Program-made: the position numbers and the translations under genes | Part shown: one piece after another, positions 12,438-23,027 of the stretch | Numbering within the stretch: the first letter of the stretch is position 1 | How the letters are laid out: every line of letters begins with the position of its first letter | Notes under the pieces: model-generated | The model's database searches: none | Seen by the model: only the letters and a program-made list of their open reading frames with translations | What the model was told of the DNA's origin: nothing | From: Mallotus nudiflorus | Taxonomy: Eukaryota; Streptophyta; Magnoliopsida; Malpighiales; Euphorbiaceae | Direction: 5' to 3' | Assembly (NCBI GenBank): GCA_947683625.1 | Contig: CANTUR010000069.1 | Location: 1,550,001-1,614,000 of the forward strand | DNA length: 64,000 nucleotides

Positions 12438-13390
12438 TGAAAACATAAGTCAGTTGAGTGAAGGAATAATGTCAATTAGCATTCAAAAAGATAATAAGCT
12501 ACCTAACTAACCCACAAGTCCTAAAACTGTTTGAACTAGGGATACCTTTAACCATGTATCTAGCCATTGAAGGAAATGCAATTGGTACAATGTTAGCCTA
12601 ATAGGGAGAAATGAAAGCAAAACATGTAATTTATTACTTAAGTAAGAAGATGTTACCTTATAAGGAAAAGTATGATCAAGTTGAACAGATAGGCCTAGCA
12701 AAGGTATGGGCAATGAAAAAACTCAGACATTACTTTCAGTCTTATAGAATTAAGGTTATGTCTAAAATGGATATGATGAAATACCTTTATAAAGCTCCTT
12801 CTCTAGTGGGAAAACTTGCCAAGTGGCTTGTGTTATTGACAGAAATCTATATGCAAAGAAAGAAGTAAATGGAAGAGTAGTGGCTAAATTTGTAGCTCTC
12901 AACCCCTATTCTAAACTCAAAAGAAATCCATCTAGACTTTTTTAGATGACTTTAATTCAACCATTAAGATTCAAGGATGGTAGATGTCTTTTGACAGAGC
13001 AGTTTACTAGTTCAGCGTAGGAGTCGATATCATACTACAATCCCCAAAAGGTAAAGTAGTACCGATTGCCAAGAAGCTAGAATTCATGGTCATGATTAAT
13101 AAAGTAGAATATGAGGCATGCACACTCAGAATAAAAGCACTGATAGCCCTAGATGTTATAAAGGTTAAAATCTTTGGAGATTCTATGATAGTAATTTATC
13201 ATGCCACAGAAGAATGGGAATTGAAGGAGTAACATTTAAAACCTTACCTGGATCACTTGAAATTGGTTACCATGTCCTTCCAAAAATGCAGAATCATCCA
13301 TCTCCCTAAAAACCACAATCATATGGAAGATGCACTTGCTTCCTTAGCATTGATGTGGGAAGGACCATCCAAAATGGCCATAAAGCCTTT
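12438..13390 (+). pseudogene. Tat host 1: RNase H region, apparently two tandem RNase H domains
   Basis: The first part (12530-12880) corresponds to the ordinary RNase H after RT, with YYLSKKMLPYKEKYDQVEQIGLA and the following RHYFQSY helix. The second part (12985-13390) reads SPKGKVVPIAKKLEF...NKVEYEACTLRIKAL...VKIFGDS, the pattern of the additional archaeal-type RNase H carried by Tat elements (normally TNNxAEYEALIxGLxxA ... GDSQLV). Dual RNase H domains are an established mark of the Tat lineage. Many stops and shifts are present. Confidence 0.6.
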
Positions 13391-13539
13391 AATCCTACTC
13401 AGATCATGACAACCTTATTATAAGAACTGCATAATAGTAATGATGAAAACAATTAAGAAACCCTGGTTTTATAACATCTAGAAATATTTAAAGGAAAGAG
13501 CCTATCGCGATCAGGTAAGTTAAAAAGGTAAGGCAATCT

Positions 13540-14061
13540 TCTGATGATTAATATTAAAATTTACATCCCACCAGGGTGTGTTATACAAGAGAACATTAGA
13601 TGGGTTACAACTCCGATGTCTAAATAAAACTGAGGCTACAAGAGCAATTGAAGAAGTATACAAAGGTGTTTGCTGTCCATATATAAATGGAGCAATCCTA
13701 TCTAAGAAGCTAATCAGACAAAGGTTCTTTTATATGATGATGATGGAAGACTGTACTAAACTTATAAGAGAATGCCACAAGTGCTAAATTCATAGGGATG
13801 TCAATTACCTTCCCCCAACAGAATTACACTACATCTCTTCTCCATGGACCTTCTTAGCATGGGGATTACACATAATTAGGGAAAACCCCTCAGCATCCCT
13901 CAAACAGACACATGTACATCCTAGTGGTAGTAGATTACTTCACAAAGTAGGTTAAAGCGGGATTATTCGCAAGGATAGGAGCCAAACAAGTGGCTAAGTT
14001 CATAAAAAAGAATATGTTATATCCATATCGGATCCCCCATCACATCATCTTTGAAAACGGT
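13540..14061 (+). pseudogene. Tat host 1: integrase, N-terminal half (interrupted)
   Basis: The open stretch 13578-13787 (LYKRTLDGLQLRCLN...EEVYKGVCCP...RQRFFY...CTKLIRECHKC) is the His-His-Cys-Cys zinc region of a Tat integrase; one of the usual histidines is a Tyr in ...CCPYINGA. It continues in broken frames through PPTELHYISSPWTF and YPYRIPHHIIFENG. The last codons, GAA AAC GGT at 14053-14061, are cut by the composite element. The other half resumes at 18605 (GTT CAA TTC CAA), so removing the insert and one copy of the target duplication restores ENGVQFQG, the region around the second catalytic Asp. Confidence 0.75.
14057..14061. repeat. target-site duplication, left copy (ACGGT)
   Basis: The five bases before the first LTR are ACGGT; the five after the last LTR (18600-18604) are ATAGT. 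The two differences are C-to-T and G-to-A at a CG dinucleotide, the expected decay of a methylated site. Joining the host sequence across them restores an in-frame integrase. Confidence 0.7.
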
Positions 14062-14812
14062 TGATAGGAACCCTACCTATAACAGAGATAGAATGTGCAT
14101 CCAACTTTGATATCTAGCCCAAGGATCATCAAGGATAAGTTATGTTGATGGAGCTCAATACCTTGCTTATTAAATTGAAGTAAGATACTTAACTATTAAA
14201 AGATGAACAATCACATAATTCTAAATGTAATCTAACCTAGCAATTGTAATGAAAGGTAGATATGAATTAATTCAAGTAAACTTGCAAAGTTTCAAAAGAA
14301 CAAAGTTTAAGGAAAAACCTCACTTTTTAATATTTGAATCCTCTAAATTCATTTTACATATGTTTAGCCATTATATAGGCATGTAAACAACCTAATCCTT
14401 AAAGGAAAAGGTTTCTTCCTTATTCCCAAAGATGCCTATATAGGAAAATCCTTAATTAAGAAGAATGCCTTCAAAAATAAGACAACTCATTACAACAAAG
14501 CAAAATGAAAACTCATGGAAACTATGCATTGAACCATGCCATGTAACATGTCATGTAGGATCTTGACCATTGACCTTGTCTTATTGACTCTTTGACTTTG
14601 CCTTGTTGACTTATTAATTTTGACTTGGAATATTCTTGAATCTTCTCACATCTTCTTGATTCTTCCTTATTGACTGTAAAATAGAAAAATAACTTAAAAT
14701 TCATCCATATCAAGCTAATTAATTTTAAAATATAAAATTAGGCTAATGAGTTTGAATTCATAATTATTTGGCTCCATGCTTGCACTTTGCATCCCTTTTA
14801 GAGTTCATATTA
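14062..14812 (-). repeat. LTR copy 1 (3' LTR of the composite element)
   Basis: It begins on + as TGATAGGAACCCTACC and ends GAGTTCATATTA, next to a polypurine tract. The ends form an imperfect inverted repeat, TGATAYGAACCCTA against TAGGGTTCATGTCA in the better-kept copies. The block aligns over its full length with the copies at 16335, 17094 and 17861. Confidence 0.85.
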
Positions 14813-14826
14813 TTCCCTCCCTCTTC
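14813..14826 (-). other. polypurine tract (second-strand primer) of the composite element
   Basis: Read on the minus strand the bases are GAAGAGGGAGGGAA, directly abutting the 3' LTR. This is where plus-strand DNA synthesis starts in LTR elements, and it fixes the element's orientation. Confidence 0.85.
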
Positions 14827-15590
14827 ATGATGATTCACCCTCAAATCATAGCCATTTTCTAAAGTTGATAAATTCATAAATCCTCCATGGTCAAATGTAA
14901 ACACCTTTGTTGAAATATTCTCCTTTGAAGTAATGTTCCACACAAGTAGCTTTAACATAACTTGATTGAAGAATTGGAATGTAGAACTCTTATCCACAAA
15001 CTTGTAAGGATTGTATTCTTATTGCTTCCTTCTAAACTTGAAACATGAATATCTCAAGTTCTTCTCAGTAAAAGCAAAGACTCCATAGATCGTGTTGTGG
15101 ACATAAGGAACTTCAATAACATCAGCAAATGTATCTTTGAATGTCATAGAAGTTTGTAAAACAACTTTTAAAACATTAGAAAAAGAAAGATTAAAGTTGT
15201 TAGCATAATCATGATGAATAACTAGCTCATTATCCTCCTTCTTCTTTTGTGTGTCAACTTCTTGATATTCCTCTTCATGACGCATGCACTCTTCATGATC
15301 ACAAGATGCACTCTTAGTAGCTTCTTGAGTAGTTAATTATTGTACTACTTCACTAGATTCCTCAAAACTTTGCAAAAACACCTTATTAGCTTCAATTACT
15401 TCAATAATTTCACTATTATTGGATTCACACTCTATTTTAATCTCTTCACACACAACCACTTCTTTTTCATACTTTTTCTTCTTAAATAATGCTTTCCTCC
15501 ATACTTTGATCATATACTTGAGGCTCATTTTTCTTCTTATAATCACTTAACACCACTTCAACATTATCTCCACTTTGATTATCAACCTTA
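14827..15590 (-). pseudogene. pol C-terminal and spacer remnants of the composite element
   Basis: Three open stretches on the minus strand (15337-15546, 15019-15285, 14764-14997) are separated by stops and shifts. The last ends in a DLRVNHHEEGGNN string overlapping the polypurine tract. That matches the DLRxNPxQEGGND ending of many plant Ty3/gypsy polyproteins. No protease, RT, RNase H or integrase motif lies between the gag and this tail, so the catalytic pol has been deleted. The charged segment (KKKKYEKEVVVCEEIKIE) has no assignable function. Confidence 0.5.
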
Positions 15591-15595
15591 TTACT

Positions 15596-16104
15596 CTAAC
15601 TCTCTCTATCTAAATCAAGTGTAATTACATCCTTCAAAGACAAAGAAAGTTGCAATTGTACTATTAAATCAACATCCTGTCTAATTTCACTATTAAGCTC
15701 ACTTATAAATCTTGCAATTTTCTTCCCTTCAGATTCACCTAAATCACTTACTATTACAAATAACTTAAACTCTTTAGCATAATCTTTAACACATAATTCA
15801 TCACCTTGTTTAAGCCTTTGAAATTTAAGATAGTATTTATCCCTAACATCTTGAGGAATAAAATGTCTAGTCATTAACCTTTTCATTAATTTGCAATTTC
15901 TAATCATATTATTCCCATTCTCTCTCCACAAAACCATCAAATCTTTCCACCATATAGTAGCATGACCTAGAAATTTTTAAGAAGCGAGTTTGCACTTTTA
16001 GAAATCAATTATTTTTAGAGAATCAAATATCTCTTCTATTTGTTGTACCCATTTTAAATAAACATAAGGATCATTCCTACCAAGAAAATAAGGCATATCC
16101 ATGA
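15596..16104 (-). pseudogene. Ty3/gypsy gag fragment
   Basis: From about 16104 leftward the minus strand reads MPYFLGRNDPYVYLKWVQQ, then ATIWWKDLM, then RHFIPQDVRDKYYLKFQRLK and ARFISELNSEIRQDV. This is the Retrotrans_gag core (normally FxGxxDPxxYLxWxxxxExxF ... FVPxxYxxxLxxKLQxLxQG ... RFLxGLN). All blocks share one frame, interrupted by stops at the DF*K and AS*K positions. The open stretch is 15596-15940. Gag would make the particle shell; there is no room for pol downstream. Confidence 0.7.
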
Positions 16105-16318
16105 TGACCACACTCAAAGATAATTTAGAAAAGAAAGAGAAAAGAAATCCTCACAAAGCACTCCCTTAAGTGTGTACACTCAAGGATGTGAATGCTCTCA
16201 TGTTTCACTAAAAAAAAAAAAATCTTTTATTGTTTCTTTTGAGTTTATAAAGAATTGAGTAAAAGAAGAAGAAAGTATGAACACAAATTAAATGATAAAT
16301 AACCAAACCTTAAAGTTT

Positions 16319-16331
16319 GGCTTTGATACCA
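16319..16331 (-). other. primer-binding site, initiator tRNA-Met type
   Basis: On the minus strand the sequence is TGGTATCAAAGCC. It complements the 3' end of plant initiator tRNA-Met (TGGTATCAGAGCC) with one G-to-A change, and it lies three bases after the 5' LTR. Confidence 0.8.
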
Positions 16332-16334
16332 AAC

Positions 16335-17087
16335 TAATATGAACCCTACCTATAACAATGATAGAACATGCATCCAACTTTAAAATCTAGCCCAAAGATC
16401 ATTAAAGATAGGTTGTGTTAATGGAGCTAATCCCTTTGCTTATTAAATTGAAGCAAGATACTTAGCTATTAAAATATGAACAATCACACAATTCTAAGTC
16501 TAATCTAACCTAGTAATTATAATGAAAGGTATATGTGAAACAATTCAAGTAAACTTATAAAGTTTCAAAAGAACAAAGTTTAATCTCACTTTTTAATATT
16601 TGAATCCTCCAAATTTGTTTTACATATGTTTAGCCCTTATATAGGCATGTAAACAACCTAATCCGTAAAGGAAAAGGTTTCTTCCTCATTCCCAAAGATG
16701 CCTATATAGGAAAATCCATAATTAAGAAGAATTCCTTCAAAAATAAGACAACTAATGATAACTCATTACAACTAAGCAAAACGATAAATCATGGTGACTA
16801 AGCATTGAAGCATGCCATTCACATGTCAAGTAGGATGTTTATCATTGACTTAGACTTGTTGACTCTTTGACTTTGACTTGTTAACTTATTTACTTTGACT
16901 TGGAATATTCTTAAATCTTCTCGCATCTTCTAGAATCCTCTTTATTGACTCTAAAATAGAAAAATAACTCAAAATTCATCCATATCAAGCTAATTAATTT
17001 CAATATATGAAATTAAACTAATTACCTTGAATTCTTCATTATTTGGCTCCATGCTTGGACTTTGCATCTCTTTTAGGGTTCATGTCA
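16335..17087 (-). repeat. LTR copy 2 (the LTR next to the primer site)
   Basis: On + it runs from TAATATGAACCCTACC to AGGGTTCATGTCA, 753 bp. The promoter, read on minus, is CCTATATAAGG at about 16636-16646. It is followed by a hexamer and then copy 3 rather than by flanking DNA. Confidence 0.85.
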
Positions 17088-17093
17088 CCAAAT
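17088..17093. other. LTR-LTR junction hexamer CCAAAT
   Basis: Between copies 2 and 3 only CCAAAT remains. On the minus strand this is ATTTGG: the three-base spacer plus TGG, the first three bases of the primer site (complement of the tRNA CCA end). Compare AAC at 16332-16334 preceded by CCA at 16329-16331, at the intact primer site. Confidence 0.75.
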
Positions 17094-17854
17094 TGATACG
17101 AACCCTACCAATAAGAGAGAAAGAATATGCATCCAACTTTGAAATTTAGCCCAAGGATCATCAAGGATAGGTTGTGTTGAGGGAGCTAAACCCCTTGCTT
17201 ATTAAATTGAAGCAAGATACTTAACTATTAAAAGATGAACAATCACACAATTCTAAGTCAAATCTAACCTAGCAATTGTAATGAAAGGTAGATATAAAAT
17301 AATTCAAGTAAACTTACAAGGTTTTAAAAGAACAAAGTTTAAGGAAAAACCTCACTTTTTAATATTTGAATCCTCCAAATTTGTTTAACATATGTTTAGC
17401 CATTATATAGGCATGTAAACAACCTAATCCTTAAAGGAAAAGGTTTCTTCCTTATTCCCAAAGATGCCTATATAGGAAAATCCGTAATTAAGAAGAATTC
17501 CTTCAAAAATAAGACAACTAATGACAACTTATTACAACTAAGAAAAATGATAAATCATGGTGACTAAGCATTGAAGCATGCCATGTCACATGTCAAGTAG
17601 GATGTTTACCATTGACCTTGACTTGTTGACTCTTTGACTTTTACTTGTTAACTTATTTACTTTGACTTGGAATATTCTTGAATCTTCTCACATCTTCTAG
17701 AATTTTCTTTATTGACTCTAAAATAGAAAAATAACTCAAAATTCATCCATATCAAGGTAATTAATTTCAATATATGAGATTAAACTAATTACCTTGAATT
17801 ATTCATTATTTGGCTCCATGCTTGAACTTTGCATCTCTTTTATGGTTCATGTCA
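17094..17854 (-). repeat. LTR copy 3
   Basis: On + it runs from TGATACGAACCCTACC to ATGGTTCATGTCA, 761 bp, and aligns end to end with copies 1, 2 and 4. It lies head to tail with copies 2 and 4, with no internal sequence on either side. Confidence 0.85.
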
Positions 17855-17860
17855 CCAAAT
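17855..17860. other. second LTR-LTR junction hexamer CCAAAT
   Basis: The same six bases as at 17088 separate copies 3 and 4. Identity of the two junctions suggests that one arose by duplication of the other. Confidence 0.75.
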
Positions 17861-18599
17861 AGATACGAACCCTACCTATAACAGAGATAGAATATACATC
17901 CAACTTTGAAATTTATCCCAAGGATCATTAAGGATAGGTTGTGTTGATGGAGCTAAACCCCTTGCTTATTAAATTGAAGCAAGATACTTAGCTATTAAAA
18001 GATGAACAATCACACAATTCTAAGTCAAATCTAACCTAGCAATTGTAATGAAAGGTTGATGTAAAACAATTCAAGTAAACTTACAAGGTTTTAAAAGAAC
18101 AAAGTTTAAAGAAAAACCTCACTTTTTAATATTTGAATCCTTCAAATTCATTTTACATTTTTTTAGCCCTTATATAGGCATGTAAATAACATAATCCCTA
18201 AAGGAAAAGGTTTCTTCCTTATTCCTAAAGATGCCTATATAGGAAAATCCTTAATTAAGAAGAATTCCTTAAAAAATAAGACAACTAATGAAAACTCATT
18301 ACAACTAAGCAAAATGATAACTCATTACAACTAAGCATTGAAGCATGCCATGTCACATGTCATGTAGGATGTTGACAATTGACCTTGACTTGTTGACTTA
18401 TTAACTTTGACTTGGAATATTCTTAAATCTTCTCACATCTTCTAAAATCTTCCTTATTGACTCTAAAATAGAAAAATAACTCAAAATTCATCCATATTAA
18501 GCTAATTAATTTCAGAATATAAAATTAAGCTAATTAACTTAAATTCTTCATTATTTGGCTCCATGCTTGCACTTTGCATTCCTTTTAGGGTTTATATTA
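17861..18599 (-). repeat. LTR copy 4 (outer 5' LTR of the array)
   Basis: On + it runs from AGATACGAACCCTACC to GGGTTTATATTA, 739 bp, followed directly by ATAGT, the decayed right copy of the target duplication, and then by host integrase sequence. Confidence 0.85.
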
Positions 18600-19200
18600 A
18601 TAGTGTTCAATTCCAAGGGGAAGTTAGAGAACTACTAAGGAGTTATAAGGTGGAACATCATAAATCTTCTCCTTACTAACCATATGTAAATAAGGCCGTT
18701 GAAGTTGTAAATAAGAACATCAAGCAAATTTTGTAAAAAATGACTCAAACGGACACACGCTTTATAGGGGTATCAAACAATAATAAGAACTTTAATAGGA
18801 GGAATTCCTTTCTCACTAGTGTATTGGTTAAAACCAATACTTATAGTTAAAATTAAAATCAAGCCTCTATAAGTAGCAATCAAATCTAAATTATTAAAAG
18901 TGCAATGGTCTTAACAGAGGCATGATAACCTCACTATCTTTGACAGTCAAAGACTTAAAGTTCTATACCATATAGAGTTCTATTAGGCTCGGCTAGCTAA
19001 AACCTTCAATAGAAAGGTGAAACACAAGAGTGTGAGAGTGAGAGACTGGTGTTAAAGCAAGCAAGGTAGAATGTTCCAGACCCTAGAGAGAAATTTAGAC
19101 CAAACTGGAAAGGCTCATACTTAGTCAAACATGTCTTATCAAAAGGAGTAGTCAGGCTGATGGTTCTAAAGGCGATACATTGTTGAAAACTATAAATACA
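18600..19200 (+). pseudogene. Tat host 1: integrase, C-terminal half
   Basis: After ATAGT the host reading resumes with VQFQGEVRELLRSYKVEHHKSSPY, the Tat integrase core just after the second catalytic Asp. Next come AVEVVNKNIKQIL (third catalytic residue region, normally AVEAANKNIKKIL) and, with stops, the C-terminal domain around 19085-19150 (LDQTGKAHT for PNWEGPY). The reading runs out near 19200. No Tat coding sequence follows on this side. Confidence 0.7.
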
Positions 19201-19321
19201 AACTACTTGAAGAATAATACATCTAGAATAACCCCCCCTCCCCCGTGCTTAGTTGAAAACCTAAAAATAATAGTTCAAGCACAAGTTAGGGACTTCCTAC
19301 TAGGTTGCAAACCCTGCATGG
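19201..19321 (+). other. 3' non-coding region of Tat host 1, left part
   Basis: A C-rich run (CCCCCCCTCCCCC, about 19231) and the string ACTTCCTACTAGGTTGCAAACCC precede the next insertion. It belongs with the AGGAAAAAATTAGGG-type sequence that resumes at 26328. Confidence 0.45.
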
Positions 19322-20749
19322 TGTTGTGTTTAAAACTTGCAAGTGAACGAATAATGAATTATAGTACAAAAGATGTCATTCCCATGAGGATTGTATATTG
19401 AGTAATAATATCTCTACTTATGATATTAGCTAGCAAATCAATAAAGTAGTTTAGAAAAGCAAAATATAAATCAGAATAATTAAAACTAAGAGAAAATCAA
19501 ATGATAAAAACATAGAGCTTAGGTTCAGTTTCGTTCTTCCAATTAGATAGTGAACACTTCATTATTAAATACTTTGATTTTAGTTAAGGATAATTATTTT
19601 AAAATACCTAAAGACTCTCTCAATTTTAATTAAGCATGTCAATATTAAGAATTAACCAACTATCGTGATTAAGAAATTAATCCTAACTCAGTAAGCTTCA
19701 TAACAATTATTTTATCCCCGAAGAGCTTGCCTACTCTCATGTTCGAGTGGTCTAAGTCCTACGAGTCTAAAGATAATAAATTCTCCTAACTCTTGTTGGT
19801 GAATCTACCCATAAATATGTAATTAATTAGGCCTATAATTGAATACAATACATGAAGAGCAACTCATAAAATTAACTAAAAATCAAATTAATAAAACTTG
19901 TGTTCAATCACATCATAGAATAACTACTCCTAGCCTAAACCCTAAAAAGATTTTAGCCAAACATAGTTTTACAAACAATAAAATAAATAAAAATAGAGTA
20001 AAGAAGAAGAATAGATAAAAATCATTTAAGCACTGCTTCAATCTTTAAACCCTTGTTTTCCTTCTTAAGCTCATGTTTATGGCTTTTGATGTTTCCTCCC
20101 ATTGTATAATCGATCCCCAAAACACTTTTTAACATCCCTTCTATAGGAAAACTTGATAGAAGACCTCTTAACCCTTGAATTCCTCTTCCTTTTTTGCTTA
20201 GGAAAAAGTCACATTTTCTTTAACACACCTACCACACAACTGTGTGAAGTTAGTGTGATGTTAAACTTTTCGGCCTAATTTTTAGTAGAACCGTGCATGA
20301 GCTCGGATTTAGATTATAGAAGGTTGCACACTTTCAAACATGGTCATTCCTAAAATCGTGTCACACTTTCAAAACTTTTTCAATTTACACAGAAAGATGC
20401 ACCAACAACAACACACCTATATTGCATTTTTGTAACATGAAACTTGCATTCTAGTAGATTGCACAGGCAATGACACAGGTGTGTGCCAAATTGTGTTGCC
20501 CTTAACCTGATCTTCTCATGAAAATGCTTGATTTCTTTAGAATGCTTAGCTAGTTTTCCAAGGGAAAAATGGAATATTTGTAAACACTTGAATAAAATTC
20601 CTAATAGAAACAAATGAATTACAAAAATGAATAAAATATAAATAAAATATCAAACCAAAATAAATCTTATTTAGGCCTAATTCCTACCCAAATTAATTTG
20701 AATATTTATACAAAACTCATTTAAATATATGTATAGATTACACACATCA
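19322..20749 (-). repeat. LTR A (3' LTR)
   Basis: On + it runs from TGTTGTGTTTAAAACTTGC to ACACACATCA, about 1428 bp, and aligns with LTR B throughout (for example CCCATGAGGATTGTATATTGAGTA near 19381 and 23089, written here in part only). The 20220-20520 part carries CACAC/GTGTG imperfect palindromes typical of U3. Confidence 0.8.
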
Positions 20750-20764
20750 AATTCCTATATACTA
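20750..20764 (-). other. polypurine tract region of LTR A
   Basis: Next to the LTR the minus strand reads (A)TATAGGAATT; the better-kept copy beside LTR B (24465-24479) reads AATATAGGGGAATTT. Both are preceded in sense by GCTTGAGGATAAGCAAAGC-like sequence, as in many plant gypsy elements. Confidence 0.55.
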
Positions 20765-22139
20765 AAGCTTTGCTTGTCCTCAAGTAAAAATCAAATTTGA
20801 AATTTAAAGACCAGTTCAACTACAACCAAAGAATTGTAGTTTCTAAGATATGCAAGCCGATAACACCGAGATTGAAAAATGTTTACTAAAAAAGATAATC
20901 AGAGAAAAATACATCATATATGAATAATTTACTAATCACAAGCCAAGCATATAACTTTTTGAAATCTAATGAACAAAACTCTAGAAGAGCATTTAAGCTT
21001 ATAATTTTTTCTTTGAAAATAAAAATTGGTTGTGAATGCGTTTTATGCTCCATTTCACAATATCTTTTCTTTTTTTAATAAGTGCATTTTATGCTCTATC
21101 TCACCATTTTTTATTCTCACTAATAAAATCTTCTCACTCTTAGTCATCCCCTACGTTCTCGTATTACTAAGCGTGGATACGGCCAAGTAGGTCCTTTGGA
21201 TGCTCTTACTTTAATTAAATCATTGGAGTAGATTCAAAACATAAAAATTTTGATTTAAGTACTGCTTTTACAAAAGAAAAGAGAGAGTTTTTTTTTTAGA
21301 ATTACAAACCAAAATTCATTCTCTCTCAAAATCATGCTCAAATTTAATCTCCAAATTCATGCTTAGGTTATAAAAACTAAATTTTTCATATATAATGACC
21401 ATGTACAACCATCTTAATTAATAAACCATTGAAAATTTTAATAATTGAATTAAGAATGCATACTTATCCATTATTTCCCTTTAATTGCAATTGAGCATCA
21501 ATTGTGCACAAAACTAAAACAAAAAATTTTAAGGACAAGCATCACAATAAATGTGGAGAAATCAAGTTGAAAGTTAATGAATCTTGCCATTTTGTAAATA
21601 ATTTTTTTATTTTTTTAATTTAAATAATATGCGTGCAAAAATAAATAAAACGTACAAACAAAAAAACACACATACATAAAAACATAATCCTAACATCTGG
21701 CATCCTCCCTTACACTTATCTATGGCATTGTTCTTAATGATAAAAATATTAAAATTAGAAAAAGAAAATGAGGACTTCCCTAGTAAGCTTTTATCTTCCT
21801 TTTATGCTCCCTCCAAATGTTGGATGACTTATAAAATAAAATAATAAAAACCAAGAAAAATAGTAGAAAAAAACTCAAACTAAAAATAAATGTAAACAAA
21901 AAAAATAAATCAAAACATGTTGGGTTGCCTCCCAACAAGCACTAATTTTAGGTCATTAACTTGAGCTCTTGAATATGTAGTATCATGAATGCAACCGAAC
22001 ATAAGGAAGTGTTCTTGGAAGAATCTTCCTTTTCTTTCTTTTGGTAGGCTCCCTTTTGGCCAGGTAATAAAATGCAGACTCCACATGCCAAATCTTTACT
22101 TCTAGAATTACTTAAAGAATATAAGGCTTCTCATATGGG
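20765..22139 (-). other. internal 3' non-coding region of the composite
   Basis: No catalytic domain is visible. In sense the segment near 21905-21950 reads CTTGTTGGGAGGCAACCCAAC, a string often seen after the last ORF of plant gypsy elements. The stretch 21135-21236 holds a ~95-bp module also present three times in the unrelated Tat element at 37 kb. Confidence 0.5.
21135..21236 (-). repeat. shared 3'-region module, copy in LTR A-B internal region
   Basis: In sense it reads TCTACTCCAATG, then AGCATCCAAAGGACC, then GTATCCACGCTTAGTAATACG and a GGGGA(T/A)(G/T)ACTA end. The same order occurs at 37091-37429 on the + strand and at 24853-24952 on minus. Confidence 0.7.
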
Positions 22140-22910
22140 TTCTCAGACAGTCTAACACCTTTCATTGATTCCTCATATATGACCGTAATAGGTTGTAGAA
22201 CATATGCATTATTTTATATAGATGGCTTATCTTCATCTTCATCCTATTTAGCTTCAAGTTATGATATGATTTTCTCATCCAACTCATCTTCAAATTGAGT
22301 TGAGTGAGCTTGTACCTCATCATTCTTGATGCCTACAAATTAACTCTTACTTTGGGAGACTTCTTCAATTTCCTTAGTTATCATCTATTCTTGCTCATCA
22401 TTGCATAATTAAAAGTAACTTCATCATATTGACTTAAAGTGCTCTCTTCAGCCTATACACTTTCTTCTTGTCATAGTTGCTTTGAACAATTAATTAGTGA
22501 CACATTTGAAATTTTGAGAAGCCTGCTTTTGAATTTATGCAGTTAGATATATTTGTAAGTAGTTATTCTTTAGATATTCTATTAGTGCCATAAAATCTTT
22601 TATATGTGCAGTCATTTCAGAAATGAATTGCTATATCTTAATAAAAAATAATTGTTCTTTAATACTCTTAGCCTCCTCTTATTGATAATTCCAAGTACGA
22701 TTAACACAATTGCTACAAGATGGGTAGTAGTGAGGTTGTGGAGGTGAATATGAATAATATGGGCAATACACCCCCATTGTGGTTCTCTCCACACCAATTA
22801 CAAACTTCAAAAGAAGATGAAGCATAATTAAATGGCATACGTTCTATATTACATACATGATCACATGCATTAGAACTTAAAAATTTATAAGAAAATCTAC
22901 CATTATCCAT
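22140..22910 (-). pseudogene. gag-like coding remnant of the composite element
   Basis: The minus-strand frame starting at 22910 (MDNGRFSYKFLSSNACDHV) contains FEVCNWCGENHN, a possible Cys-x2-Cys-x4-His zinc-knuckle fragment lacking a clear last Cys. Downstream the frame breaks, but QAHSTQFEDELDEKI and REPTKRKKRKILPRTL are suggestive coding pieces up to about 22000. There is no protease, RT or integrase. Its role would be RNA packaging if it is gag; the assignment rests on the Cys/His cluster and position only. Confidence 0.35.
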
Positions 22911-23001
22911 GATAAATTACTTATCAATATTACAAAGAACATAAAATAATATAAAATGTTAGTCTAAGAGAAGTGAAAATTAAATCAATATCAATATTGG
23001 C

Positions 23002-23025
23002 AATCCCTAGGAAAGGCATAAAAAA
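23002..23025 (-). other. degenerate primer-binding site, tRNA-Asp type
   Basis: After LTR B the minus strand reads ATGCCTTTCCTAGGGATTG. It matches the tRNA-Asp complement of plant gypsy elements (TGGCGCCGTTGCCGGGGATTG) at most positions, and the position right after the LTR supports the reading. Confidence 0.5.
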
Positions 23026-23027
23026 CT

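Larger units (their letters stand above)
14062..18599 (-). mobile_element. composite non-autonomous Ty3/gypsy element with four LTR copies
   Basis: In the sense (minus) direction the order is LTR4-LTR3-LTR2-primer site-gag fragment-pol C-terminal fragment-PPT-LTR1. The four LTRs are 739-761 bp and highly similar. Only about 1.5 kb of internal sequence remains, with no RT or integrase. The whole array lies inside one degenerate target duplication (ACGGT/ATAGT) in the integrase of Tat host 1. It therefore either inserted as one molecule or expanded after insertion. The direct LTR-LTR junctions at 17088 and 17855 are unusual and are discussed in the findings. Confidence 0.8.

Noticed and set aside
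19180..19401. Open frame on + after the Tat integrase
   Set aside because: It crosses the end of pol, non-coding tail and the start of LTR A, so it cannot be a real gene.
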